Below, one piece after another: positions 33,829 to 42,660 of a stretch of DNA of 59,709 bases; within the stretch, counting starts at the first letter, position 1; each line of letters begins with the position of its first letter. This DNA comes from Acidimicrobiaceae bacterium (GTDB lineage: Bacteria; Actinomycetota; Acidimicrobiia; Acidimicrobiales; UBA8190), in assembly GCA_003151475.1 (NCBI GenBank), contig PLXQ01000056.1, forward strand, positions 1-59,709, read 5' to 3'. Both the position numbers and the translations under genes were made by a program. The notes under the pieces were generated by a model. It ran no database searches. It was not told where the DNA came from and saw only the letters and a program-made list of their open reading frames with translations.

Positions 33829-34656
33829 TCACGTCGAGACCTGCTGTTCGCGCAGCACGGCCTCGAGCTGCGCCTTGTCATGGCGTTGCCCCGGATCGAG
33901 ACGCTTCAACACGAGGACGCAGGGCATGAAGAACTCCCCCCCGGGAAACTCCCGACGGCGCGAGGCGCCGACGGCCACGCTCCACGCCGGCACCGACCCC
34001 CGACCGAGCTCCTCGCCCGTCTCGGCGTCGATCACGGGGATCGAAGGGTTCAGGATCGTGCCTTCGCCCAGAACCGCTCCTTCCCCCACCCGGGCACCCT
34101 GGGTCACCATGCACCGACTGCCGATCATGGCGTCATCGCCCACCATCACGGGAGCGGCGTTCGGAGGCTCGAGCACGCCCCCGATGCCGACACCTCCCGA
34201 AAGATGGACCCGGGCGCCGATCTGGGCGCACGAACCCACGGTCGCCCAGGTGTCGACCATGGTCTCGGCGCCGACACGGGCGCCGATGTTCACGTAGCTG
34301 GGCATGAGGATGACGCCGCGATCGAGGAAAGACCCCCACCGCGCCGAGGCCCCGGGCACCACCCGCACCCCGGCCTCCTGGTAGCCCCTCTTGAGAGGCA
34401 GCTTGTCGGCGTACTCGAACTGTCCGAGCTCGGTGGTGGCGATGGAGCGCAGGCGGAACAACAACAAGATGGCCGTCTTCAACCAGCTGTGCACCACCAC
34501 TTCACCGGTCTCGGCGTCGATCTCGGCCACGCGCGCCTCGCCCTTGTCGAGCATTTCGATGGCCTGGTTCACGACTTCCAGGGCGTCGACATCGGAAGGG
34601 CCGAGCTCACCGGCGCGCGCCCATAATTCCTCGATCTGGGACTGCAGGTCGGCCAT
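33829..34656 (-). CDS. dapD: Tetrahydrodipicolinate N-succinyltransferase, proteobacterial-type
   Basis: DapD transfers succinyl from succinyl-CoA to tetrahydrodipicolinate. The 275-residue product is a left-handed beta-helix protein with hexapeptide repeats. LMPSYVNIGARVGAETMVDTWATVGSCAQIG and VHLSGGVGIGGVLEP are nearly identical to the E. coli enzyme in pattern and length (274). The well-studied M. tuberculosis DapD is longer and of a different subgroup. The ATG at 34656 fits the family start (LQSQIEELWARAGEL). It lies between dapC and dapE. Confidence 0.95.
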   Translation of the reverse strand: MADLQSQIEELWARAGELGPSDVDALEVVNQAIEMLDKGEARVAEIDAETGEVVVHSWLKTAILLLFRLRSIATTELGQFEYADKLPLKRGYQEAGVRVVPGASARWGSFLDRGVILMPSYVNIGARVGAETMVDTWATVGSCAQIGARVHLSGGVGIGGVLEPPNAAPVMVGDDAMIGSRCMVTQGARVGEGAVLGEGTILNPSIPVIDAETGEELGRGSVPAWSVAVGASRRREFPGGEFFMPCVLVLKRLDPGQRHDKAQLEAVLREQQVST

Positions 34657-34687
34657 GGCGATGAGATTACCGGTCGGCGTCGTGGAC

Positions 34688-35917
34688 TTAAGGGGACCCG
34701 ACGCGGCGCCCGAGACGGGGATCTGTGGAGGCGGCGAGGCGTCGGGCCACGAGCTCGAGACGGTCGTCGGGCTGGACCACGGCGATCCGCACGTGACCGG
34801 CACCGTGCTCCCCGTAGAACTCGCCCGGACTCACGAGGGCCCCGGCCACCTCGGCCAGGGCGTCGGCCAGGGCCCACGCCCCGTCGCGACCCTCAGTCTC
34901 CCCCTGGGCGGCGGCCCACCCGGGCACGGGCACCCATAGATAGAAGGTGCCGGCGGGCACGGCGGCATCGAGTCCGCCGGACCGGAGCACCTCGGCCAGG
35001 CGCTGCAGGCGACCGAGATAGCGGTCGCGCTGGGCGAAGACGTGGGCATCGTCATCGAGCGCCACCACGGCGGCCGCCTGGACCGGTCCCGGGACCATCA
35101 GCCCGGCGTGCTGGCGGACCTCGGTCAAGAACTTCACGATCTCGGGGTCGCCGGCGTAGAAACCGACACGGATGCCGGCCAGGTTGGACCGCTTCGACAA
35201 CGAGTGCACGGCCACGACGCCCTCGGACCCGTGGTGCAGAATCGTGGGCGGTGGCCACTGCGACCAGGTGAACTCGGCGTAGCACTCGTCGGACAGAACG
35301 GGCACCCCCCGGGCTCTGCCCCACATCGCCGCCGCACCCAGGTCGGTAAGCGACCCGGTTGGATTGGCCGGGCTGTTCACCCAGAGCGCAACGGCACGCG
35401 CCGCGTCGTCGTCCGATACCTGATCGAGATCCAAGCCCCCGCCCGGCGCTTCGGGGATCCCCACCATCCGGCACCCGGCCAACTGGGCACTCACGGCATA
35501 GGTGGGATAGGCGACAGCCGGCGCCAGGACGGTGTCGCGTCCGGGGCTGCGCAGCCTGAGGAACAAAGCCGTCGAGGCCACGAATTCCTTGGTCCCCACG
35601 CACGCACCGATCTGGGCGCTGTCGATGGCGACGCCGAAACGGCGTTTGATCCACCCCGACGCCGAGCTCCGCAGCGCCGGGCTCCCGGGCGACGAGGGAT
35701 ATCCCCGCTCTAACCCCGACGACGCCAGGGCGGCCATGACGGCGTCCGGCGGAGCGTCACACGGTGTACCGATGGAAAGATCGACCATCCCCCCTTCGTG
35801 GTGCCCCGCTACTTCGGCCACGGCCGCCAGACGGCTGTACGGATAGGGCGGCGGTACGAATCCCACCGTCTCCCTCGGCGCGTCCCGGGCGGGGCTGACC
35901 CTGCCGTCGGCGGTCAC
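34688..35917 (-). CDS. dapC: N-succinyldiaminopimelate aminotransferase
   Basis: DapC is a PLP aminotransferase that makes N-succinyl-LL-diaminopimelate from the 6-oxo precursor. The 409-residue class I/II enzyme has NSPANPTG (about 181-188), SDECYAEF (about 209-216) and the PLP lysine K242 in HSLSKRSNLAGIRVGFYAG, with a C-terminal GHVRIAVVQPDDRL. The substrate assignment follows from similarity to actinobacterial DapC and from its place directly before dapD and dapE. The GTG at 35917 overlaps the hflX stop. Confidence 0.88.
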   Translation of the reverse strand: MTADGRVSPARDAPRETVGFVPPPYPYSRLAAVAEVAGHHEGGMVDLSIGTPCDAPPDAVMAALASSGLERGYPSSPGSPALRSSASGWIKRRFGVAIDSAQIGACVGTKEFVASTALFLRLRSPGRDTVLAPAVAYPTYAVSAQLAGCRMVGIPEAPGGGLDLDQVSDDDAARAVALWVNSPANPTGSLTDLGAAAMWGRARGVPVLSDECYAEFTWSQWPPPTILHHGSEGVVAVHSLSKRSNLAGIRVGFYAGDPEIVKFLTEVRQHAGLMVPGPVQAAAVVALDDDAHVFAQRDRYLGRLQRLAEVLRSGGLDAAVPAGTFYLWVPVPGWAAAQGETEGRDGAWALADALAEVAGALVSPGEFYGEHGAGHVRIAVVQPDDRLELVARRLAASTDPRLGRRVGSP

Positions 35918-37173
35918 GACGCCAGGAACTGACGGAAGCGCGCCCGACCGACCTCGTCGAGCACGACATGGACGACGGTGGCACCTTCGCCGTGGGCTTC
36001 GTCGACCACTTCGCCCTCGCGATGCACGGCGGCCAGGACGTCACCGCGGTCGAAGGGCACGAGAAGCTCCACCACCCGGTCGGCCACCCGCAGCTGCACC
36101 CCGAGCTCGCGGATCAGCTCGTCGGTTCCGGCCCCCGTCCGGGCCGACACGAGCACCGCCCCGGGGTGGTCGGCGGCCACCCCGGCCGCCCGGGGGCTTC
36201 TGTCGGCCTTGTTCACCACCAGGAGCTCGGGGACGTCCTGGGCGCCGATCTCGTCGAGAACCAGACGCACGGCATCGATCTGCGCCTGCGGCTCGGGAGC
36301 CGATCCGTCCACCACGTGGAGCAACAGCTCGGCCTGGCGCACCTCGTCGAGCGTCGACCGGAAGGCCTCGACCAACTGATGCGGCAGCTTGCGGACGAAT
36401 CCCACCGTGTCGGAGACGAGAACGGTCTCACCGCCCGGGAGAGCCAGCTTCCGTGTCCGAGGGTCGAGGGTGGAGAAGGGCCGGCTCTCGACCAGCACGC
36501 CGGCGTCGGTCAGCCGGTTGAGCAAGGTCGACTTCCCGGCGTTCGTGTAGCCCACCAACGACACCGAGCGGTGCCGGCCCCGGGCGCGCGACCGGCGCTG
36601 GGTCCGGCGGGTGGCCGACACGTGGCGGAGATCCACCTCGAGCCGGGCCATGCGCTGCAGCAGCCGGCGCCGGTCGACCTCGAGCTGCGTCTCACCGGGT
36701 CCACGTGTCCCGATCCCACCGGCCTGCTGGCTGAACTGGCGACCTCGGCCCCGCAGACGGGGAAGGCGGTAGCGCAACAGCGCCAGCTCCACCTGGGCTT
36801 TGCCCTCCTGGCTGCGGGCGTTCTGGGCGAAGATGTCGAGGATCACGGCGGTCCGGTCGATGGCCGTCCGCCCCAGGATCTTCTCCAGGTTGCGCTGCTG
36901 CGCCGGCGACAGCTCGTCGTCGAAGACGACGGTGTCGGAGTCCACCGCCAACGACAGCTCGTGCAGTTCCTCGGCTTTGCCCCGTCCCACGTATGTGGCC
37001 GGATCGGGTTGGTCGCGGCGCTGGACGACACGTCCGACGACGTCGGCCCCCGCCGTACCCACCAGGAGAGCCAGCTCGTCCAGGTCGGCGTCGACCGCCT
37101 CCGCCGTCATCCAGGGGAACATCACTCCCACGAGCACGATCCGCTCGCGAAATGAGCGCTCGATCAGGGTCAT
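35914..37173 (-). CDS. hflX: Ribosome-associated GTPase HflX
   Basis: HflX splits stalled or hibernating ribosomes. The 419-residue product has the N-terminal HflX domain (DPATYVGRGKAEEL, VVFDDELSPAQQRNLEK, ARSQEGKAQVELALLRYRLPRLRG). The coiled linker contains GGIGTRGPGETQLEVDRR. The GTPase domain follows: G1 VGYTNAGKST, G3 DTVGFVRKLPHQLVEAFRST, G4 NKAD. The ATG at 37173 overlaps the dapF stop. It sits inside the dap gene run without an obvious functional link. Confidence 0.95.
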   Translation of the reverse strand: MTLIERSFRERIVLVGVMFPWMTAEAVDADLDELALLVGTAGADVVGRVVQRRDQPDPATYVGRGKAEELHELSLAVDSDTVVFDDELSPAQQRNLEKILGRTAIDRTAVILDIFAQNARSQEGKAQVELALLRYRLPRLRGRGRQFSQQAGGIGTRGPGETQLEVDRRRLLQRMARLEVDLRHVSATRRTQRRSRARGRHRSVSLVGYTNAGKSTLLNRLTDAGVLVESRPFSTLDPRTRKLALPGGETVLVSDTVGFVRKLPHQLVEAFRSTLDEVRQAELLLHVVDGSAPEPQAQIDAVRLVLDEIGAQDVPELLVVNKADRSPRAAGVAADHPGAVLVSARTGAGTDELIRELGVQLRVADRVVELLVPFDRGDVLAAVHREGEVVDEAHGEGATVVHVVLDEVGRARFRQFLAS

Positions 37174-38030
37174 GAACCGCCACCGAGCGCTGTCACGAGG
37201 CCGGCCAGCGTCGTTTCTTCGACGGTGATCTCCGCCACCTTCTGGGTGGGACCCGCCAGAGAGACGCAGTCGCCGCGCACCTCGACCTCCAAGGTGCCCC
37301 CCGGATTGTTCACCCGCACCAGTGTTCCCACGAGGCCCCAGCTGTGCGCGGCGGCAGCCGCCGCGCAGGTACCGGTTCCGCAGGCCAGCGTCTCGCCCAC
37401 GCCGCGCTCCCACACGCGCATGGTGAGCTCGTCGCTCGTGGCCCCGGGCCACACGAACTCCACGTTCGCCCTCGACGCCACGAAGTGCTCCAGCCGTGGC
37501 CCCACCGTCGCCACCGTGGTGTCGTCGACGGCGTCAGCGAAAAGTACGATGTGGGGATTGCCGATGTCGACGGTCCGGGCGTGGCGCACGCCACGGACGT
37601 CGGGAGCGATGTCGGCGGCGAGCTCCGGTCCGAGGGTGACGGGTCCCATGTCGACACGGGCGTGGCCGAGACCCGGACCCTCGGCGGCGCGATATTCCAC
37701 GATGCGCAGCCCACCACCCGTCGCCACCGAAACCGGGCCGGGCTTCACCCAACCGGCGTCCACGGCCGCCTGGACCAGGCAGCGGATACCGTTGCCGCTC
37801 ATCTCGGCCGTACCACCGTCGGCGTTGCGCAGCTCCATGGTGAGCGCGGCGCCGTCGCTCCCGGACATGACCCGCAAGATGCCGTCGGCCCCGATGCCCC
37901 GGTGGCGATCACACAAGACGCGCGCTTCTTCGCATGACAGCGATCTCTGTCCGTCGGGATCGAGCATCACGAGAAAGTCGTTGCCCGCGCCGTGGTGCTT
38001 CGTAAGCCGCAGCCCCCCTGTGCTCAGCAT
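37170..38030 (-). CDS. dapF: Diaminopimelate epimerase (DapF) with Ser in place of the first catalytic Cys
   Basis: DapF interconverts LL- and meso-diaminopimelate with two cysteines acting as acid and base. The 286-residue product keeps the fold and substrate motifs: KHHGAGNDFLV, ELRNADGGTAEMSGNGIRC and GVGETLACGTGTCAAA. The second catalytic Cys (C217) is present. At the first site the usual CGNG reads SGNG (S78, codon AGC at 37797-37799). The frame is intact and conserved elsewhere, so this is not a pseudogene. Ser may support slow catalysis, or this may be a lineage trait. It is encoded between miaA and hflX, upstream of dapC, D and E. Confidence 0.92.
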   Translation of the reverse strand: MLSTGGLRLTKHHGAGNDFLVMLDPDGQRSLSCEEARVLCDRHRGIGADGILRVMSGSDGAALTMELRNADGGTAEMSGNGIRCLVQAAVDAGWVKPGPVSVATGGGLRIVEYRAAEGPGLGHARVDMGPVTLGPELAADIAPDVRGVRHARTVDIGNPHIVLFADAVDDTTVATVGPRLEHFVASRANVEFVWPGATSDELTMRVWERGVGETLACGTGTCAAAAAAHSWGLVGTLVRVNNPGGTLEVEVRGDCVSLAGPTQKVAEITVEETTLAGLVTALGGGS

Positions 38031-38034
38031 CGCA

Positions 38035-39024
38035 TCAGTCTCTCACCGCGACCGCGGCGCCGGCACCGGTGTCGGAGTCGTGGGAGGTGGTCGCGTCGTC
38101 GGGCGAAGAGGTGGCGTCCCACAGCCCGATCAGCTCCGCCAAGAGGTCAGCGTCGGGCTCGAGCCAATGGATACGGGGATCGCGTTTGAACCACGACCAC
38201 TGCCGGCGGGCGAACGCCCGGGTGCGGCTGATGGCGGCGGTGACGGCCTCGTCGAGGGGCACGGCGTCTTCGATATGCGCCAAAAGCTCCCGGTAGCCGA
38301 GCGCCTGCCGGGCGGTGCGCGACAGGCCCCCGGGCCGCGCCGCCAGGGCCCGCACCTCGTCTAAGAACCCGGCGTCGAGGAGCGCTTCGAAGCGGCGCTC
38401 GATGAGGGCGTCGTGGACGGCGGGATCGAATCGGATGCCCACCAGGATCACCGGGGTCGGGGGATAGACCTCGAGCCCGGGGCCGAAAGAAGAGAAGGGC
38501 CGGCCCGAGCCGAGCGTGACTTCGAGCGCCCGGATGACCCGACGGCGGTTGCCGCTCTCCATGCGCCCCGCCGCCGTGGGGTCGAGATCGAGCAGTCGGA
38601 CGAAGAGCGTCCCCAGCCCTCCGGGGCCGTCGGCTTCGTCCTCGAGATCCGCGGCGATCTGCGGCCACCGACCGGGGAGCTCCAGGTCGTCGACCACGGC
38701 CCGCAGGTACAACCCTGTCCCTCCCACCAAAAGAGCCCGGTGGTGTCGGGTGTCGACCTCGGCCATGACCCGGTGCGCCGCCGCTTGGAATTGCCGGACA
38801 CTGAATTGTTCGTCCGGATCGACCATGTCGACCAGGTGGTACGGCACCATCGCCCGCTCGGCCGCCGACGGCTTGGCCGTCCCGATGTCCATGCCCCGGT
38901 ACACGGCCATGGAGTCGACGGAGACGAGTTCGGCCTCGGGCCGCAGACGGGCGAGGGCCAGGGCCAACGTGGATTTCCCCGACGCCGTGGGACCGACCAG
39001 GGCGACGGGCGACGGGCGCGGCAC
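38035..39024 (-). CDS. miaA: tRNA dimethylallyltransferase
   Basis: MiaA adds the dimethylallyl group to N6 of A37 in tRNAs reading U-starting codons; MiaB then methylthiolates it. The 329-residue product has the P-loop GPTASGKST (near residue 11) and DSMAVYRGMDIGTAKP. VGGTGLYLRAV and NRRRVIRALEV follow, with the C-terminal GYRELLAH. The C-terminal 25 residues are Ser/Thr/Asp-rich. The GTG start at 39024 follows miaB by six bases, and dapF follows after four bases. Confidence 0.95.
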   Translation of the reverse strand: MPRPSPVALVGPTASGKSTLALALARLRPEAELVSVDSMAVYRGMDIGTAKPSAAERAMVPYHLVDMVDPDEQFSVRQFQAAAHRVMAEVDTRHHRALLVGGTGLYLRAVVDDLELPGRWPQIAADLEDEADGPGGLGTLFVRLLDLDPTAAGRMESGNRRRVIRALEVTLGSGRPFSSFGPGLEVYPPTPVILVGIRFDPAVHDALIERRFEALLDAGFLDEVRALAARPGGLSRTARQALGYRELLAHIEDAVPLDEAVTAAISRTRAFARRQWSWFKRDPRIHWLEPDADLLAELIGLWDATSSPDDATTSHDSDTGAGAAVAVRD

Positions 39025-39030
39025 CCGCCC

Positions 39031-40419
39031 CTACCGCACGGAGACGGGGATGCGCGTGCGCGTGGACGGCGGTGCGGTGACCTCGACCAGGTTCCCCCGC
39101 AGGTGGTGCGGGGCGGCCGCCGTGACGAGCACCCGGGCGTAGGCGCCCGCTCTCGGGGCCGGGCCGTCGGGGGTGAAATGCACCAACTTGTTCTGGCGCG
39201 TCCGGCCGCTCACGACGGCCGGGTCGCGCTTGCTCGGGCCCTCGACCATGACGTCCTCGGTCCGACCCACCCGCGCCTCGTGCTTGAGCAGCGCCGAGCG
39301 TTCGACCACCACGCGGAGCCGCTCGAAGCGCTCGGCCACCACGTCGTCGGCAACGAACTGCTCGGGGTCGGCCGCGGCGCGCGTTCCCGGTCGGGGCGAG
39401 AAGATGAAGGTGTAGGCGCTGTCGTATTCGGCCGCCGCGGCGACCTCCAGGGTCTCGGTGAAGTCGTCCTCGGTCTCCCCGGGAAATCCCACGATGATGT
39501 CGGTGGTGACGGCCAGATCGGCGATACCGGCCCGGGCCTCGGCCAGCCGCTCGAGGTAGCGCTCGGCCGTATAGCCCCGGCGCATGGCGCTCAGCACCCG
39601 GTTGCTCCCGGACTGAAGGGGCAGGTGCAGGTGCTCGCACACCGCCGGCGTCTCCGCCATGGCGGCGATCGTCTCGCGTCGGAGGTCCTTCGGATGCGGG
39701 CTCGTGTAGCGCACCCGACAGATGCCGTCGACCGCCCCCACGGCCCGCAGGAGCTCGGCGAACAGGGGTCGGCGCCGGGTGAGATCACGGCCGTAGGAGT
39801 TCACGTTCTGTCCGAGCAGGGTCACCTCGGTGACACCGCGCGCCGCCAGGGTGGTCACTTCGTCCACCAACACCTCGAAGGGCCTGCTCACCTCGGGCCC
39901 GCGCACCTGGGGCACGATGCAGAAGGCACACGAGTTGTCGCACCCCATCTGGATGGTGACCCAGGCCAGGTAGGGAACGTCGCGCACGGCGGTCAGGGCG
40001 GCAGAGTGGGCCGGGTCACCGGCGGGGTCGGGGGCGTCGAGGACCTCGACCACCGGGCCCTCGACGGCGGCGCGGCGCAGAAGCTCGGGGGCCCGGCCCA
40101 GGTTGTGGGTCCCGAAGACCACGTCGACGTGGGCGGCGCGCCTGCGCACGGAGTCGCGGTCCTTCTGGGCCAGGCAACCCCCTACGGCGATCTGCATGCC
40201 CGGCCGCCGCTCCTGCAGGCTTTTCAGCCAACCCAGGTGGCCGTAGAGCTTGTTGTCGGCGTTCTCCCTGATGCAGCACGTGTTGAGGACGACGACGTCG
40301 GCCGCTTCCACGTCATCGGTGGGCTCCAACCCGTCCGCCACGAGCAGGCCGGCCAGGCGCTCGGAGTCGTGCTCGTTCATCTGGCACCCGAAGGTCCGGA
40401 TGTGAAAAGTCCTGGCCAT
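39031..40419 (-). CDS. miaB: tRNA-2-methylthio-N6-dimethylallyladenosine synthase
   Basis: MiaB is a radical-SAM methylthiotransferase acting on i6A37 in tRNA, using two 4Fe-4S clusters. The 462-residue product has the N-terminal UPF0004 domain with three cluster cysteines (TFGCQMNEHDSERLAG, LNTCCIRENA, VGGCLAQ). The radical-SAM CxxxCxxC motif (GCDNSCAFCIVP) follows, then the C-terminal TRAM domain. It is paired with miaA. An 84-base gap separates it from thrB. Confidence 0.96.
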   Translation of the reverse strand: MARTFHIRTFGCQMNEHDSERLAGLLVADGLEPTDDVEAADVVVLNTCCIRENADNKLYGHLGWLKSLQERRPGMQIAVGGCLAQKDRDSVRRRAAHVDVVFGTHNLGRAPELLRRAAVEGPVVEVLDAPDPAGDPAHSAALTAVRDVPYLAWVTIQMGCDNSCAFCIVPQVRGPEVSRPFEVLVDEVTTLAARGVTEVTLLGQNVNSYGRDLTRRRPLFAELLRAVGAVDGICRVRYTSPHPKDLRRETIAAMAETPAVCEHLHLPLQSGSNRVLSAMRRGYTAERYLERLAEARAGIADLAVTTDIIVGFPGETEDDFTETLEVAAAAEYDSAYTFIFSPRPGTRAAADPEQFVADDVVAERFERLRVVVERSALLKHEARVGRTEDVMVEGPSKRDPAVVSGRTRQNKLVHFTPDGPAPRAGAYARVLVTAAAPHHLRGNLVEVTAPPSTRTRIPVSVR

Positions 40420-40503
40420 ACCCCCAAGTGTAGGCAGTGGGCTCCCCGTCCCCGACGAGGCACGAAACGCTGTCGGAGACTCCGGGGGGGGACCGGATCG
40501 CCC

Positions 40504-41394
40504 TCAGCGCCGGGAGTGGCCACCGAGGTCGTAGGGCCCGCTCGTGCCGCCGTCGACGACGAGTCCTTCGAGGTCGGGCCGCAGGAGCATCGCCCGACCC
40601 GAGACACCGATCTCGGCCATGGCCGCCTCGGCCTTCGTCCGCACACTCTCTGCCTCGGCCCCGTCGCAGATCCCGAGAAGGGTGGGTCCCGCGCCCGACC
40701 AGCACGAGGCCAGGGCGCCGGCCGTCACGAGCCGGGCCAACAGCTGGGGGGCCTCGGGAAACATGGGGCTGCGGTAGTCCTGGTGCAACCGGTCCTCGGT
40801 GGCCTCGCGGATGAGAAGTGCCCTGTCGGCCAGGCCGGCCAGCAGGAGAGACATGCGGCCCAGATTGAAGGTGGCGTCGGTGCGCGCCACCTGTTGGGGC
40901 AGAGCGTGGCGGGCTCTCGAGGTGGACAGCGAACGGTCGGGCACCAGGGCGACGAAGACCAGTCCCCCATCGAGGGGCATCCGCACGGCGCGCACGGCGC
41001 CTTTGACGGTGGTGGCCGCCACCAGTCCGCCCACCATGGAGGCGGCCGCGTTCTCCGGATGGCCGTCGATCCGGGCGGCGACGGCCAGCGGGTCGCTCGA
41101 CCCCGCCGCCGCCGCGGCGGCGACGGCCAGGGCGGCCGAGGAACCGAGACCGCGGGCCACGGGGATGTCGGAGCGCACGGTGATGGCCAGGCGGTCATGG
41201 CCGGTCACGTCGATGGCCACCGTGGCGGCCAGATGGGTGGCGTCGGCGGCCAGGTCTGATCCCTCGCCGGTGGCCCGGACCGTCAGTCGGGGGGCGGGCT
41301 CCACATCGACCTCGACATAGAGGTCGAGAGCCAGGGCGAGGACGTCGAATCCGGGACCCAGGTTGGCCGATGAAGCGGGGACCCGGGCGCGCAC
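40504..41394 (-). CDS. thrB: Homoserine kinase
   Basis: ThrB phosphorylates homoserine on the way to threonine. The 296-residue GHMP kinase has the N-terminal VPASSANLGPGFDVLALAL, the ATP-binding glycine/serine loop PVARGLGSSAALAVA (about residues 78-92), PENAAASMVGGLVA and the C-terminal SCWSGAGPTLLGI. The neighbouring threonine genes (hom, thrC) are not in this window, so it stands alone in an otherwise envelope and tRNA-modification setting. Confidence 0.92.
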   Translation of the reverse strand: MRARVPASSANLGPGFDVLALALDLYVEVDVEPAPRLTVRATGEGSDLAADATHLAATVAIDVTGHDRLAITVRSDIPVARGLGSSAALAVAAAAAAGSSDPLAVAARIDGHPENAAASMVGGLVAATTVKGAVRAVRMPLDGGLVFVALVPDRSLSTSRARHALPQQVARTDATFNLGRMSLLLAGLADRALLIREATEDRLHQDYRSPMFPEAPQLLARLVTAGALASCWSGAGPTLLGICDGAEAESVRTKAEAAMAEIGVSGRAMLLRPDLEGLVVDGGTSGPYDLGGHSRR

Positions 41395-41422
41395 GGGCTA
41401 ACGGTAGCGAAGAAACCGGGGC

Positions 41423-42655
41423 TCACCTGCGTTTGAGCCGCCAGGAGAGAGAAGCCGTGGGCAACGGGGCCGTCGTACGCACCGGAACCGAGACATGTTG
41501 GGAACCGTCGCTGACCTCCAGGGTCCCCACCAGGGTCCCCGCCGGCGCCCCGTTGCGCAGGTGCTTCGGGGTGAAGGTCATCTGGACGTCGTCGCCGGGC
41601 CAGGCCAGAAGGGTCACGCCCCGCCCGGTGGCGGCGGCCACGCCGTCGGACCGCCAGGGCAGGCCCACGGTGGCGGCCACGGCGGATCGCGACAGCACGG
41701 GCCGCTCGTGCAGGGCATGAGCCGCCGCGTCGACCAGGGCGGTGTCGGCCGTATTGGCCGCGTCGAGGGGCTTGAGACCGGGTTGGCCCGTCACCGCCGC
41801 CATCACCATGACATTGCGTCCGTCCACCTCTCGATCGGCGGCCATGACGAGACAGCCCATGGCCGCCTGGGTGAATCCGGACTTCACCCCGACGATCCCG
41901 TCGGTGCCGACCGAGCTCACGTAGTTGGGGATGACCCCGGCGATGGGCAATGTGACGCTCGTCTGGTCCACCATCACGGCGAACGCCGGTATGGCCATGG
42001 CGGCCACGGCCACCCGCAGCTGGTCGCCGGCGCTGCTCACGGACTGGGGGCTCAGGCCGCTGGTATCGGCGTAGTGGGTCTCTTTCATGCCGAGAGCCGA
42101 TGCGGCCGAGTTCATCTGGGCCACGAAGGCGGCCAGGCTTCCTCTGTCCCAGTTGGCCAGCACGTCGGCGAAGTTGTTGGCCGAATGGACGAGCAGCCCG
42201 TTCAATAGCTGCCGCTCGGAGAGCACCTCGCCCGGCTGCACGGGGACCGACGAGGCATCGGCTTCCTCGTCCAGCGCGGCCTCGTCCCGGTCGGCATCAC
42301 TCATGACCACCGTCGGGCCCTCGGCCGTGGGCGACAAAGGGTGGTCGCGTAGCACCAGGTAGGCCGTCATGATCTTGGTCAGGCTGGCGATCGGCACCGG
42401 GGACTCGGGCCCCGACGCCAGGAACAGCCCACGACCGGGCACAGCGACGGCGGCCTGCCCCGTCACCGGCCACGGCAAGGCCGGGGCGGCGCCGGGCAGG
42501 GCGGCGGCGGTGGTGGCCATGGCCAGGTGGACGACCGGATCGGGCACCGACCGCTTCAGTTGGAACCCGACGGCCACGATCACCAGGGTGAGAACCCCGG
42601 CCCAACGCAGAGGATGCGAACGGGCGGCGACGTGTAGACCGCGGCGCAGCGCCAC
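41423..42655 (-). CDS. D-alanyl-D-alanine carboxypeptidase (PBP5/DacA family)
   Basis: This peptidase trims the terminal D-Ala of stem peptides outside the membrane. The 410-residue product has an N-terminal signal/anchor helix (about residues 18-33). The active-site motifs are SLTK (91-94), SAN (158-160) and KSG (258-260), where KTG is more usual. A C-terminal domain of about 100 residues follows. The GTG at 42655 is five bases after the ftsK stop. Upstream in-frame sequence belongs to the ftsK region and is unconserved. Confidence 0.9.
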   Translation of the reverse strand: MALRRGLHVAARSHPLRWAGVLTLVIVAVGFQLKRSVPDPVVHLAMATTAAALPGAAPALPWPVTGQAAVAVPGRGLFLASGPESPVPIASLTKIMTAYLVLRDHPLSPTAEGPTVVMSDADRDEAALDEEADASSVPVQPGEVLSERQLLNGLLVHSANNFADVLANWDRGSLAAFVAQMNSAASALGMKETHYADTSGLSPQSVSSAGDQLRVAVAAMAIPAFAVMVDQTSVTLPIAGVIPNYVSSVGTDGIVGVKSGFTQAAMGCLVMAADREVDGRNVMVMAAVTGQPGLKPLDAANTADTALVDAAAHALHERPVLSRSAVAATVGLPWRSDGVAAATGRGVTLLAWPGDDVQMTFTPKHLRNGAPAGTLVGTLEVSDGSQHVSVPVRTTAPLPTASLSWRLKRR

Positions 42656-42660
42656 CGCCC

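Noticed and set aside
37170..38030. dapF as a pseudogene because of the Cys-to-Ser change
   Set aside because: The frame is complete, all other motifs are kept, and it is tightly packed between miaA and hflX, so it is under selection.
38413..41259. Very long plus-strand open frame (948 codons) opposite miaA, miaB and thrB
   Set aside because: It is an antisense shadow of three well-supported genes in GC-rich DNA. The His/Gly/Arg-rich translation has no domain or plausible start.
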